From positions 62,001 through 126,000 of the forward strand of contig JAEEND010000018.1 in the NCBI GenBank assembly GCA_016283575.1: a stretch of 64,000 nt of DNA, in the 5' to 3' direction. Positions 16,544 to 24,943 of the stretch are shown piece after piece. Made by a program: the position numbers and the translations under genes. The notes under the pieces are model-generated. The model saw only the letters and a list, made by a program, of their open reading frames with translations. It made no database searches and was not told the DNA's origin. How positions within the stretch are numbered: the first letter of the stretch is position 1; each line of letters begins with the position of its first letter. Origin of the DNA: Lachnospiraceae bacterium (GTDB lineage Bacteria > Bacillota > Clostridia > Lachnospirales > Lachnospiraceae).

Positions 16544-17596
16544 TTAAACTCCTAACCATCTTGAAATATCATTAAACAATACAAATATTGTCAATGCAAA
16601 GAAAAGAATAATTCCCACAAAATGCACCAGTCCTTCTTTTTCGGGAGGTACCGGTTTACCACGCACCAGTTCCACAAGTAAAAATACCAGTCTTCCTCCG
16701 TCCAGTGCCGGAAGAGGAAGTAAATTGATGACTCCAAGGTTTACGCTGAGTATCATGGCGATGTTCATCATGGTAAGGACTATTGCCGCAACACCGTATT
16801 CTTTCACCTCATCATATGTTTCATCAACTACCTGGGCAACTCCCACGGGTCCTGCAATGCTGTCTCTTGATACTTTGCCGAGGAACATGCTCTTAAGACC
16901 CTTGAGGGTATTTAAAAAGTTAAATCTGAGTTCGTAATAGCTTCCCTTAAATAGCGCGAAGCCCTTACAGTCTTCGTAGGCAGTACCGCCCTCGATACCG
17001 AATCGATATCTGTTTTCTTCCGCAACAAATTCAGGCTTGAAGGTGGCAACACCCTTTTCACCGTCACGAAGATATTCGATGGTAACCGTTTCGCCGTCAT
17101 TTAACTGGCTGTCCAAAATAAGTTCTCTCCACAGGTGAATGGCTTCGCCGTTAACACTGAGCATCAGATCCCCTTCCTGTAAGCCCGATTCGGCAGCGGG
17201 AAATCCTTCTGTCAGACCCTGAATGACGGGAAGGTCGATACCTGTATAACTCACGATTATCATGGAGAAAAGGAAGGCCAGAATGAAATTAAACATGGGG
17301 CCCGCAATTACCACGGAAATCCTGGATGAGAGACTTGCCTCTCTGAATGAAATGCCCTTCGCCTCACTGTCGGATGCGATGCCATCCTCTCCTTCCATAA
17401 CGCAGGCTCCGCCTATCGGGAGTAACTTAAGCGAAAACTTGGTGCCTGACTTGGTAAAAGAAAAAATCGTGGGTCCCATACCCATGGAGAATTCTATAAC
17501 CTTTATTCCGTTGACCCGCGCCAATATAAAATGCCCGAATTCATGGGATATTATCAGCACGGATAATATTAATATAAACCATAAAATAGAAACCAA
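16544..17596 (-). CDS. rseP: Site-2 intramembrane metalloprotease RseP/RasP
   Basis: This zinc protease cleaves membrane-bound regulators such as anti-sigma factors after a first cut by another protease. The 350-residue protein has HEFGH at 18-22 in the first membrane span and a central PDZ domain. The C-terminal LDG motif is present (LPALDGGRLVF). The start is TTG, chosen because a GAGG ribosome binding site lies 8 bp upstream and the family begins here. It is 11 bp downstream of dxr, the same order as in Bacillus. Confidence 0.95.
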   Translation of the reverse strand: MVSILWFILILSVLIISHEFGHFILARVNGIKVIEFSMGMGPTIFSFTKSGTKFSLKLLPIGGACVMEGEDGIASDSEAKGISFREASLSSRISVVIAGPMFNFILAFLFSMIIVSYTGIDLPVIQGLTEGFPAAESGLQEGDLMLSVNGEAIHLWRELILDSQLNDGETVTIEYLRDGEKGVATFKPEFVAEENRYRFGIEGGTAYEDCKGFALFKGSYYELRFNFLNTLKGLKSMFLGKVSRDSIAGPVGVAQVVDETYDEVKEYGVAAIVLTMMNIAMILSVNLGVINLLPLPALDGGRLVFLLVELVRGKPVPPEKEGLVHFVGIILFFALTIFVLFNDISRWLGV

Positions 17597-17607
17597 AGTC
17601 TAAACCT

Positions 17608-18753
17608 CTAGATGAATTTTCTTTTTATTGCCGCATATGAAGCCTGTTCAGCCTGAAGGATCTCTTCAACAGTGGGATTGTCAATATTCTTAACTTCCGA
17701 CATGGCCGCTTCTATATATTCATAGATATCTGTAAAAGCAATCTTCCTATTCAGGAAATCTCTTACCGCAAGCTCGTTGGCAGCATTAAAGACCGTAGGC
17801 ATCACGCCGCCTTCTTTTATGGCTCTGTAGGCTAAGGGAAGTCCCTTGAATACATTGTTATCAGGCTCAAAGAAGGTAATTTCTTTTAACTTGAAAAAGT
17901 CAACCTTGTTATCTTCCATTGTAAGTCTGTTGGGATAGAAAAGCGCATACTGAATGGGAAGTTTCATGTCGGGAACTCCCAGCTCTGCCATTACTGCGCC
18001 GTCCACATATTCAACCATGGAATGGATAATGGACTGAGGCTGGATCACCACCTGTATTCTTTCAGGTTCCACATCAAAGAGCCATTTTGCTTCGATCACT
18101 TCAAGGCCCTTATTGACCATGGAGGCTGAATCTATTGTTATCTTTCGACCCATACTCCAGTTAGGATGCTTAAGAGCATCTTCCACTGTCATCTTCTTAA
18201 GTTCATCATAACTCTTGCCTCTGAAGGGACCGCCTGAAGCTGTAAGCAGGATCTTTTCGATCTCTCCGTGGTTTTCACCGTTCATGGACTGGAAAATGGC
18301 ACTGTGTTCGGAATCAACGGGCAGGATCTTAACACCCATTTCTTTTGCGAGAGGCATTATGATATGACCTGCCGTTACCAGAGTTTCTTTATTGGCAAGA
18401 GCAATGGTCTTTTTAGCTTTTATTGCCGCTATTGTGGGGCGAATACCGATCATGCCTACCAAAGCCGTAAGCACTACATCGGCTCTTTCATCGGTACATA
18501 CGGTAAGAAGCCCTTCCATACCGGATAAAACCTTGGTGTTTGTGTCACTGATCCGCGCCTTCAGATCAGCTGCCGCTTCTTCATTGTACATAACGGTGAA
18601 TTCCGGCTTAAATTCGCGAATCTGCTCTTCTATAAGGGATACGTTCTTATCGGCACAAAGTGCCAATGCATGATACCCTTCGTGAGCTCTTAATATTTCA
18701 AGTGTCTGGGTCCCGATAGAGCCTGTGGAACCAAGTAAAACCAGATTTTTCAT
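17608..18753 (-). CDS. dxr: 1-deoxy-D-xylulose 5-phosphate reductoisomerase
   Basis: Dxr makes MEP from DXP with NADPH and a divalent metal, the committed step of the non-mevalonate pathway. The 381-residue length is normal. The NADPH-binding GSTGSIGTQ lies at residues 8-16. The metal and substrate motifs are present: PVDSEHSAIFQ, the TASGGPF loop, and NWSMGRKITIDSASMVNKGLEVIEA. It starts one base after cdsA ends, so the two are translationally close. Confidence 0.98.
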   Translation of the reverse strand: MKNLVLLGSTGSIGTQTLEILRAHEGYHALALCADKNVSLIEEQIREFKPEFTVMYNEEAAADLKARISDTNTKVLSGMEGLLTVCTDERADVVLTALVGMIGIRPTIAAIKAKKTIALANKETLVTAGHIIMPLAKEMGVKILPVDSEHSAIFQSMNGENHGEIEKILLTASGGPFRGKSYDELKKMTVEDALKHPNWSMGRKITIDSASMVNKGLEVIEAKWLFDVEPERIQVVIQPQSIIHSMVEYVDGAVMAELGVPDMKLPIQYALFYPNRLTMEDNKVDFFKLKEITFFEPDNNVFKGLPLAYRAIKEGGVMPTVFNAANELAVRDFLNRKIAFTDIYEYIEAAMSEVKNIDNPTVEEILQAEQASYAAIKRKFI

Positions 18754-18754
18754 A

Positions 18755-19573
18755 CTAAATTCCTAACATAAGTAAACATGTAAGACAGTAAATGATAGGT
18801 GCAGTGAAGATCATACTGTCAAAGCGATCCAATACGCCTCCGTGACCCGGGATCAGATTACTGTAATCTTTAATATCATGATCTCGCTTAACTGCAGAAG
18901 CGGCAAGATCACCGACCTGAGCTATAAGTCCCCCCGGAATTGCCATAATGACAAGGATCCATGTGTATTCAGGTAAAAGAAGGCTTCCGTAGATATATGC
19001 AAGAAGTGCGGCACCAAGGATTCCTCCCACAATTCCTTCAACACTCTTTTTAGGGCTGAGAACAGGAAAAGCCTTATGGTTTCCGATGGTCTTACCAAAG
19101 GCCATGCCCACAAGATAAGCAAATGTATCATAGCCCCATGAACAGATATAGATCATCCATACAATGTAAAATCCCTTATCCAGGCCTCTTGTTAAGGGAA
19201 GAAAGCTTAACATTACAGGTCCGTACATAAAAGAGAATACGGAAGCCGTAACATCTTCCGCTTTGTATTTGGGGAATTTGATCACATAGATCGCAAGGAA
19301 TACGATCACGGAAAGCACCGCTGTCATTGCAAGAAAAATATTGGATACCTTAAAAGCAATGCAGATATAAAGGGCTGCAATAGCCACATAGCCCCATGCG
19401 GTAAGATAATTAAATTCTTCTTTCCATTTAAGTCCCAGCGCTCTGGTCATTTCAAAATAGGCAACTATTGATAATGCGCCCACTGCAAAAGAAAGATAAA
19501 CTCCCCCAAGATAGATAAATACAAAGGAAGCCAGTAATAAAACAGCTCCGCTCAATGTACGCTTCCAAAACAT
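18755..19573 (-). CDS. cdsA: Phosphatidate cytidylyltransferase
   Basis: CdsA makes CDP-diacylglycerol from phosphatidate and CTP at the membrane. The 272-residue protein has seven to eight hydrophobic spans. The C-terminal family signature is present: SPKKSVEGIVGG, QVGDLAASAVKRDHDIKDYS, IPGHGGVLDRFDS. It begins four bases after uppS and precedes dxr, as in other Firmicutes. Confidence 0.97.
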   Translation of the reverse strand: MFWKRTLSGAVLLLASFVFIYLGGVYLSFAVGALSIVAYFEMTRALGLKWKEEFNYLTAWGYVAIAALYICIAFKVSNIFLAMTAVLSVIVFLAIYVIKFPKYKAEDVTASVFSFMYGPVMLSFLPLTRGLDKGFYIVWMIYICSWGYDTFAYLVGMAFGKTIGNHKAFPVLSPKKSVEGIVGGILGAALLAYIYGSLLLPEYTWILVIMAIPGGLIAQVGDLAASAVKRDHDIKDYSNLIPGHGGVLDRFDSMIFTAPIIYCLTCLLMLGI

Positions 19574-19577
19574 ATCT

Positions 19578-20285
19578 TTAACCTTCCTTTATTTCTCCGA
19601 ATTTACGGTTTCTCTTTCCGTAAGCTTCCACTGCCTTTACAAGCTCTTCTTTTGTAAAGTCGGGCCAGGGAACATCGGTTACATAGATTTCGGCATAGGA
19701 TATCTGCCACAGTAAGAAGTTGGATAATCTAAGTTCTCCGCAGGTTCGGATAAGTAAATCCGGGTCCGGAAGACCTGCGGTATCCAAAGCATCACTGATA
19801 ATTGTCTCATTTATATTTTCAGGGTCAATATCGCCCTTCTTAATTTTTTCGGAAATTTTTATAAAAGCTCTTCGGATCTCATCTCTCGAGCCGTAATTGA
19901 TGGCAATATTAAAATGAAGTCCGGTATTATCTTTGGTAGCTTCTTCAAGTTCCGCAATTCTAAGCTGTATATCCTCATCAAGGCCTGTCTTATCGCCAAT
20001 GATACGAACGCACATATTGTTTTTAGCTGCGGTCTTAAGACAGCCCTTCATATAATCGCGAAGAAGCTTCATAAGTGCATCCACTTCTTCTTTGGGTCTC
20101 TTCCAGTTCTCAGTCGAAAAAGCATATACGGTGAGGTAATTGATCCCCATTTTATAGGCTTCTTCACATATAACCTCAACCTGCTTTGCACCCTGAACAT
20201 GACCATAATTTCTTGGCATGCCCTTTGATCTCGCCCATCTGCCGTTACCGTCTAAGATAATGGCAACATGATTAGGTATATTCAA
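19578..20285 (-). CDS. uppS: Undecaprenyl diphosphate synthase (isoprenyl transferase)
   Basis: UppS condenses isopentenyl diphosphate onto farnesyl diphosphate to make the C55 carrier for peptidoglycan. I start it at the TTG at 20285 (235 residues): TTAAGGAG lies just upstream, and the family begins with NIPNHVAIILDGNGRWA (catalytic D12, then NGRW). A longer reading frame starting at ATG 20345 would include the frr terminator hairpin and is rejected. The C-terminal SNFLLWQISYAE and TDVPWPDF motifs are intact. It heads the uppS-cdsA-dxr-rseP-ispG-polC run. Confidence 0.95.
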   Translation of the reverse strand: MNIPNHVAIILDGNGRWARSKGMPRNYGHVQGAKQVEVICEEAYKMGINYLTVYAFSTENWKRPKEEVDALMKLLRDYMKGCLKTAAKNNMCVRIIGDKTGLDEDIQLRIAELEEATKDNTGLHFNIAINYGSRDEIRRAFIKISEKIKKGDIDPENINETIISDALDTAGLPDPDLLIRTCGELRLSNFLLWQISYAEIYVTDVPWPDFTKEELVKAVEAYGKRNRKFGEIKEG

Positions 20286-20312
20286 TATATTTCTCCTTAA
20301 TCCGTTAAAGTG

Positions 20313-20343
20313 AAAAAAGGCAGGAAGAGTAGTTCCTCCTGCC
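20313..20343 (-). terminator. Intrinsic terminator between frr and uppS
   Basis: On the minus strand the stem GGCAGGA...TCCTGCC (20319-20343) is followed directly by six T. It lies 15 bp after the frr stop codon and ahead of the uppS ribosome binding site, so part of the frr transcription should stop here. Confidence 0.85.
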
Positions 20344-20357
20344 AATAGATTTTCTGA

Positions 20358-20909
20358 TTAAACTTTAAGAACTTCCTCTGCCTTTGCTTCAACAGCCGAA
20401 TCAATATCCTTAATGAATTTATCTGTTACTTTCTGAAGTTCATCTTCAAGTTTCTTGATTTCATCTTCGGAAATTTCTGTCTTTGCAAGCTTCTTAAATG
20501 CTTCGTTACCGTCACGACGTACATTTCTGATGGCAACTTTGGCATCTTCACCCTTTTTCTTAACGTCCTTAACGATTTCTTTACGTCTTTCTTCCGTAAG
20601 TTCAGGGAATACAAGTCGTATTACGGAACCGTCGTTGGAAGGTGTGATACCCACATCGGAGCCCATGATGGCTTTTTCAATATCCTTAATAAGGGATTTT
20701 TCCCAAGGTGCGATCTGGATGATCCTGGGTTCGGGAACGGTGATATTACCAACCTGCTGAATAGGTGTGGGTGTTCCGTAATAATCAACCTTAAGCTTAT
20801 CAAGCACATGGGGGTTTGCTCTTCCCGCACGGATCGCCTGAAGTTCTGAATACATATAATCAAATGCTTTCTGCATTTTTTCGTTAAACTGAGCTACTCT
20901 CTCGTCCAT
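20358..20909 (-). CDS. frr: Ribosome recycling factor
   Basis: RRF splits post-termination ribosomes together with EF-G. The 183-residue protein has the complete three-helix/beta domain architecture. Family motifs include LQAIRAGRANPHVLD, the YYGTPTPIQQVGNI loop, and the second helix TEERRKEIVKDVKKKGEDAKVA. It lies 11 bp after pyrH and is followed by a terminator. Confidence 0.98.
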   Translation of the reverse strand: MDERVAQFNEKMQKAFDYMYSELQAIRAGRANPHVLDKLKVDYYGTPTPIQQVGNITVPEPRIIQIAPWEKSLIKDIEKAIMGSDVGITPSNDGSVIRLVFPELTEERRKEIVKDVKKKGEDAKVAIRNVRRDGNEAFKKLAKTEISEDEIKKLEDELQKVTDKFIKDIDSAVEAKAEEVLKV

Positions 20910-20920
20910 ATTTATCTCCT

Positions 20921-21610
20921 TTATGCGCTTACTATCGTACCGTGGAATTCTCCGCTTAAAGCATTTACAATACTGTTTTCTTCATTTAAATCAAATACTC
21001 TGAAGGGCATCTTATTTTCAAGAGCAAGAGCGCTGGCTGTGGTATCTACAACCTTTAAGCCTCTCTTAACCACTTCTTCCAATGATATTTCATCGAACTT
21101 CTTTGCATTGGGATTGGTCTTGGGATCGTCATCATATACGCCGTCAATTGATTTAGCAAGAAGAACTGCATCTGCTTCAATTTCAACGGCTCTGAGCACC
21201 GTACCCATATCTGTTGAGAAGTAGGGATGTCCCGTGCCTCCCGCAAAGAAAGTGATCTTACCTTCTTTTAATGATTTTAAAGCTTCGTCCTTGGAGAACT
21301 GCTTTGTGAAGGTGGAACATATGAAAGGAGTAAATACTTCAGTGTCCATTCCTTCGGTTCTGAAAATCTCGGAAACATATAAACAGTTCATTACAGTTGC
21401 AAGCATTCCGATCTGGTCTGCTTTAACTCTGTCCATGTTTTCGCTGGTTCTTCCTCTCCAGAAGTTTCCACCGCCTATTACAACCGCAATCTGGTTGTCC
21501 TTGGAAATCTTCTTGATCTGGGCTGCTACGCCTCTGACAACTTCTTCGGAAAAACCTGTCTTTTTGTCTCCTGCAAGAGCTTCTCCGCTAAGCTTCAATA
21601 AGATACGCAT
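20921..21610 (-). CDS. pyrH: UMP kinase
   Basis: PyrH phosphorylates UMP to UDP with ATP and belongs to the amino acid kinase fold, unlike eukaryotic UMP kinases. The 229-residue protein begins RILLKLSGEAL, has the glycine loop VIGGGNFWRGR, and retains the GTGHPYFSTD motif. The ATG has a GTGAGGA ribosome binding site. In Bacillus pyrH follows tsf; here it follows a bactofilin gene at 12 bp, while rpsB-tsf lie about 20 kb upstream on the same strand. Confidence 0.97.
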   Translation of the reverse strand: MRILLKLSGEALAGDKKTGFSEEVVRGVAAQIKKISKDNQIAVVIGGGNFWRGRTSENMDRVKADQIGMLATVMNCLYVSEIFRTEGMDTEVFTPFICSTFTKQFSKDEALKSLKEGKITFFAGGTGHPYFSTDMGTVLRAVEIEADAVLLAKSIDGVYDDDPKTNPNAKKFDEISLEEVVKRGLKVVDTTASALALENKMPFRVFDLNEENSIVNALSGEFHGTIVSA

Positions 21611-21622
21611 AAATTCCTCACT

Positions 21623-22288
21623 TTATTTCTTATTTTTCTTGAAATCGTCAAAGAAGGATGTAGGACTGACATCTGCATAACACTGTGAGCAGACACCTTC
21701 TACAACCGCACCGTTGTTGATCTGTACGGACTTTGACTTAATATTTCCCATAACAATGGCAGTAGTATCAAGGATAACGGGACCCTTAACATCGATATCA
21801 CCCTTTACCGCGCCTGCAATAACTGCGCTTGTGGCAAAAAGGTTACCGATCACTACCGTAGCCTGTCCAATCTTAACTGAACCCTGGCTGTTTACTTCAC
21901 CGGAAATCTTAGCATTTTCTGCATAGATTTCAGATGCTTTGGAATCGCCTTCGATCGATCCCATGATATTTAACTTACCCTGAATCTGGATGTTACCCTG
22001 AATGGAGCCGTATAAATCAACGGAACCGTTTGAAGTAATATCACCGACGATACTCATGCCTTCCGTGATAGTGGCAATTTCATCGGATGCCTTGGAAGAT
22101 GTGAAGGTCTTATCATAAGATGCTTCTTCCTTCTTCTCTTCTTTCTTATCCTTTGAAGGCTTCTTTTCTTCTTCAGGCTTAACCTCTTCAGCAGCTTCTT
22201 CCTTAACCTCCAAAGAGTCCTTGTTTTCAGGATCCAATTCATTGACTGCCTGAGAAAGGTCTTCTTTCAAATCTGTAAAAAATCCCAT
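21623..22288 (-). CDS. Bactofilin-family polymer-forming cytoskeletal protein
   Basis: Bactofilins (DUF583) form nucleotide-independent filaments that place cell-wall enzymes. The 221-residue protein has a highly charged Glu/Lys tail (about 1-65). The beta-helical bactofilin core follows (about 70-200), with the usual ~20-residue hydrophobic rungs (MSIVGDITSNGSVDLYGSI, GAVKGDIDVKGPVIL). The ribosome binding site is CGGAGG. It is 18 bp downstream of a polysaccharide deacetylase and 12 bp upstream of pyrH, suggesting a cell-shape or wall-modification unit transcribed into the growth operon. Confidence 0.88.
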   Translation of the reverse strand: MGFFTDLKEDLSQAVNELDPENKDSLEVKEEAAEEVKPEEEKKPSKDKKEEKKEEASYDKTFTSSKASDEIATITEGMSIVGDITSNGSVDLYGSIQGNIQIQGKLNIMGSIEGDSKASEIYAENAKISGEVNSQGSVKIGQATVVIGNLFATSAVIAGAVKGDIDVKGPVILDTTAIVMGNIKSKSVQINNGAVVEGVCSQCYADVSPTSFFDDFKKNKK

Positions 22289-22306
22289 AATAAATGTCCT
22301 CCGTTT

Positions 22307-23239
22307 TTATTCAACCGATAAATGCCGTATCGGATTGGTTTCTTTAGTAATCGGTAAAATAACTGTATTATCCATACCCTGTATATACTCTATTATTTCA
22401 GGAAGTGCCTTTACTGTGGCATCCTTACTCCCAAGATCATGAAAAAGAATGATTGCTTCCGTTTTTCCCTCCAGACCTTTCTTAACATTCCTTACAATGG
22501 ACTCCCTGGTCTGCGGAACGCTGGATGCGTCCTGGCTTGATACATTCCAGTCAAAAAAAACAATGCCTTCTTTTTCAAGACAATCTGCAAATACATGCAT
22601 ATCGATCTTACTTACATGGTTGGAACTGCCACCGGGAAATCTGTAGATATCCGACTCAACCCCCGTTACCATATACAGAAAATCGCGAAGCTCCTTGGTA
22701 TCTGCCTTAAAATCCTCTTCGCTGTTATATACCTCGGAATAAATGTGGCTTGTGGAATGAAGCCCCAGCGCATGGCCTTCGTTAACTATACGCCTGTACA
22801 GATTCTCATAATTCCTGCCGTCCCGTCGATTTACAAAGAAAGTGGCGGGAACATCATATTCTTTCAAAATATCAAGTATCGGTGCCGTATTGGAGCTTGG
22901 GCCGTCATCAAAGGTAAGATAAACCTTGGTATAGCCTGCATAAACCTCCTCAGGTGAAAGCTGAAGCTTTTCAATCTCTTCTTTGGTCAGATCCTTATAT
23001 TGATTGGCGACTTGGACTTCGGCTTCCGGGCTTGCCGGCGCATCCGATTCCAGAAACTCCATCTCACTGTGATTTTCAAGATAGAAATTAATATCGTCAA
23101 GAGCTTTCAGATACCTGCTCTCGGCATCTTTGTATCTGAAAAAGAAAAATACGGCCAGAACACTTGGTAAAACCATGAGTGTAATGATGGTTCCGATGAT
23201 GAGTCTTTTCAAACGTTTTACACGTTTTTTCCTATCCAA
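22307..23239 (-). CDS. Membrane-anchored polysaccharide (peptidoglycan) deacetylase, CE4/NodB family
   Basis: The 310-residue protein has one N-terminal membrane anchor (about 13-34). Its NodB domain starts at ~105 with all the usual catalytic motifs: LTFDDGP (base D111, metal D112), HSTSH (metal H161, H165), RFPGGSSN, DWNVSSQD and ILFHD. It should remove N-acetyl groups from peptidoglycan or a related polymer outside the cell. The start is TTG with GGAGG upstream. It is followed at 18 bp by the bactofilin gene. Confidence 0.9.
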   Translation of the reverse strand: MDRKKRVKRLKRLIIGTIITLMVLPSVLAVFFFFRYKDAESRYLKALDDINFYLENHSEMEFLESDAPASPEAEVQVANQYKDLTKEEIEKLQLSPEEVYAGYTKVYLTFDDGPSSNTAPILDILKEYDVPATFFVNRRDGRNYENLYRRIVNEGHALGLHSTSHIYSEVYNSEEDFKADTKELRDFLYMVTGVESDIYRFPGGSSNHVSKIDMHVFADCLEKEGIVFFDWNVSSQDASSVPQTRESIVRNVKKGLEGKTEAIILFHDLGSKDATVKALPEIIEYIQGMDNTVILPITKETNPIRHLSVE

Positions 23240-23310
23240 ACAAAACTCACCTCCGTAAACATCTTAAACATCATTGTAGCATAGAAAAGAAAGATTTAAA
23301 ACATAATACA

Positions 23311-23580
23311 TCATCTTTTCTTTTTATTTTGAATAGTCCCGGATACCTCAAAAATTTTGGCATAGATGGCATCAATAGCTGCATGAAATTCCTCCGGCGC
23401 CTGCTTTAAAAGCCTTGAAACAGTAGCTCTCTCCCGCTCCGGATTGTAGATTTCCATATCTTTGCTTTTTTTGAGAGCGCCTATATCTTTGAGCAGATTT
23501 AAGCGATAAACGAAGAGCTCAAGAAGCTTATCGTCGGTATCATCCAGCTTCTCGAACAATTCCCTTAATTCCTCGTCCAT
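23311..23580 (-). CDS. Chorismate mutase (AroQ type, monofunctional)
   Basis: This 89-residue all-helical protein matches the short AroQ domain. It has the DLLELFVYRLNLLKDIGALKK-like first helix with active-site Arg and Lys, and the PERERATVSRLL segment of the second helix. It converts chorismate to prephenate for phenylalanine and tyrosine. No other aromatic genes are nearby. It lies between the maltodextrin operon terminator and the deacetylase gene. Confidence 0.82.
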   Translation of the reverse strand: MDEELRELFEKLDDTDDKLLELFVYRLNLLKDIGALKKSKDMEIYNPERERATVSRLLKQAPEEFHAAIDAIYAKIFEVSGTIQNKKKR

Positions 23581-23647
23581 TTTAAGAGTAACCCCCGAAT
23601 AAAAATCTTTCTGGTTATTTTATCATTTTAAGAGTTCTTATACAAGT

Positions 23648-23679
23648 AAAAAGGCACGGAATCTATTGTTCCGTGCCTT
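23648..23679 (-). terminator. Terminator of the maltodextrin operon
   Basis: A perfect 11-base stem (AAGGCACGGAA at 23651-23661 and its complement at 23669-23679, 7-base loop) is followed on the minus strand by TTTTTAC. It lies just after the malG-like stop codon. Confidence 0.9.
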
Positions 23680-23686
23680 AAAATAT

Positions 23687-24943
23687 TTAACCTTTTACAG
23701 CTCCCGACAGGCCTTCTACATAGAATCGCTGAAGGGCAATGAAGAGAATTACGATGGGAACCGAAACCATAAGTGAACCGGCAGCGAACTGACAGTAATA
23801 TGTATCGATTCTCTGGAAATCCGTTAACCACTTTAAACCTATGGCAACCGTGTACATGGACTGCTTGTCACCCAGCACCATACTGGGGAAGATGTAATCC
23901 GTCCAGGGACCCAGGAATGAAGTGAGGATCGTGTAAATAATAATGGGCTTTGAAAGAGGAATTGTTACTCTCGTAAATATCTGCCATCTCGTTGCGCCGT
24001 CAATGATCGCGGCTTCGTCAAGAGATTTGGGAATCGTATCAAAGAATCCCTTACAGATGTAATAGCCCATGGCTGCACCGGCAGCATTAACCACTACCAG
24101 GGCAACGAGTGTCTGGGCAAGACCGATACCCTTTAAGATATTATAAACGGCGATCATGGACATGAAGCCCGGGAACATACCGATTACAAGAATGATCTTC
24201 ATGAAAAGTGAACGACCTTCAAATCTCACACGGCTTAATGCAAAGGAGGTCATTAAGATAATGAGAGTTACCAATACGCAGCTTACGCTGGCAACTATGA
24301 AGGTGTTTATCCACCACTTTCCAAAAGGAATAACGCTGTTGTTCTTAAAGAGGTTGGTGAAATTCTCAATCGTATATCCCTTAGGGAAGAAATATCCCAC
24401 ATAGTAACCCTGCTCTTTTCTTATGGATGTAAGAACGATCCAAAGAATAGGGAAGAGCCACACTATACTCATAACGGTTAAAAGAATATATCCGGTATTG
24501 ATCTTGTTGATCTTAAGGACATTAATAAGCTCATAAAGAGATAATACAAGCATGAGCCAGTAGCCCAGTGAAAAGTCCTTGACCATGAACTTGCCGCCGA
24601 AAGCCGCATTACTGTCAACAACAGCCTTGGTCATAAACATTACAAGAGTTACGGATACACACTTTGCAGCCGATACAACCGCAAGACATTTACCCACAAG
24701 CTTACCCGGCATGAAGAAAAGGATCAGTCCGAGAACAAGGGCAATTACGTAAAGTGCTACGATCATGGCATAGGAATAAGTAAATTTACTGCCCGCCATT
24801 GTCATGGTCGCCATGGTAAGTGCGTTAAAACTTTTATCTCCCACTGTCACAACGCTTATAAACATTGCGATAAAACCTGCTGCCAGAGAAAGGAGTGCGG
24901 GAATTCTGTATTTTAAATTCATTCCGATAACTATCTTATTCAT
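23687..24943 (-). CDS. Maltodextrin ABC transporter permease, MalG-like, with extra N-terminal membrane domain
   Basis: The C-terminal ~270 residues are a MalG-type inner-membrane permease: spans from ~150, and the ATPase-docking EAA loop EAAIIDGATRWQIFTRVTIPL. Before it lie about 145 residues with four hydrophobic spans (roughly 15-33, 58-78, 84-105, 126-143) that standard MalG (about 280 residues) lacks. It is the last gene of the operon and overlaps the MalF-like stop by one base. No ATPase gene is in the cluster, so a shared MsiK-type ATPase elsewhere is probably used. Confidence 0.9.
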   Translation of the reverse strand: MNKIVIGMNLKYRIPALLSLAAGFIAMFISVVTVGDKSFNALTMATMTMAGSKFTYSYAMIVALYVIALVLGLILFFMPGKLVGKCLAVVSAAKCVSVTLVMFMTKAVVDSNAAFGGKFMVKDFSLGYWLMLVLSLYELINVLKINKINTGYILLTVMSIVWLFPILWIVLTSIRKEQGYYVGYFFPKGYTIENFTNLFKNNSVIPFGKWWINTFIVASVSCVLVTLIILMTSFALSRVRFEGRSLFMKIILVIGMFPGFMSMIAVYNILKGIGLAQTLVALVVVNAAGAAMGYYICKGFFDTIPKSLDEAAIIDGATRWQIFTRVTIPLSKPIIIYTILTSFLGPWTDYIFPSMVLGDKQSMYTVAIGLKWLTDFQRIDTYYCQFAAGSLMVSVPIVILFIALQRFYVEGLSGAVKG

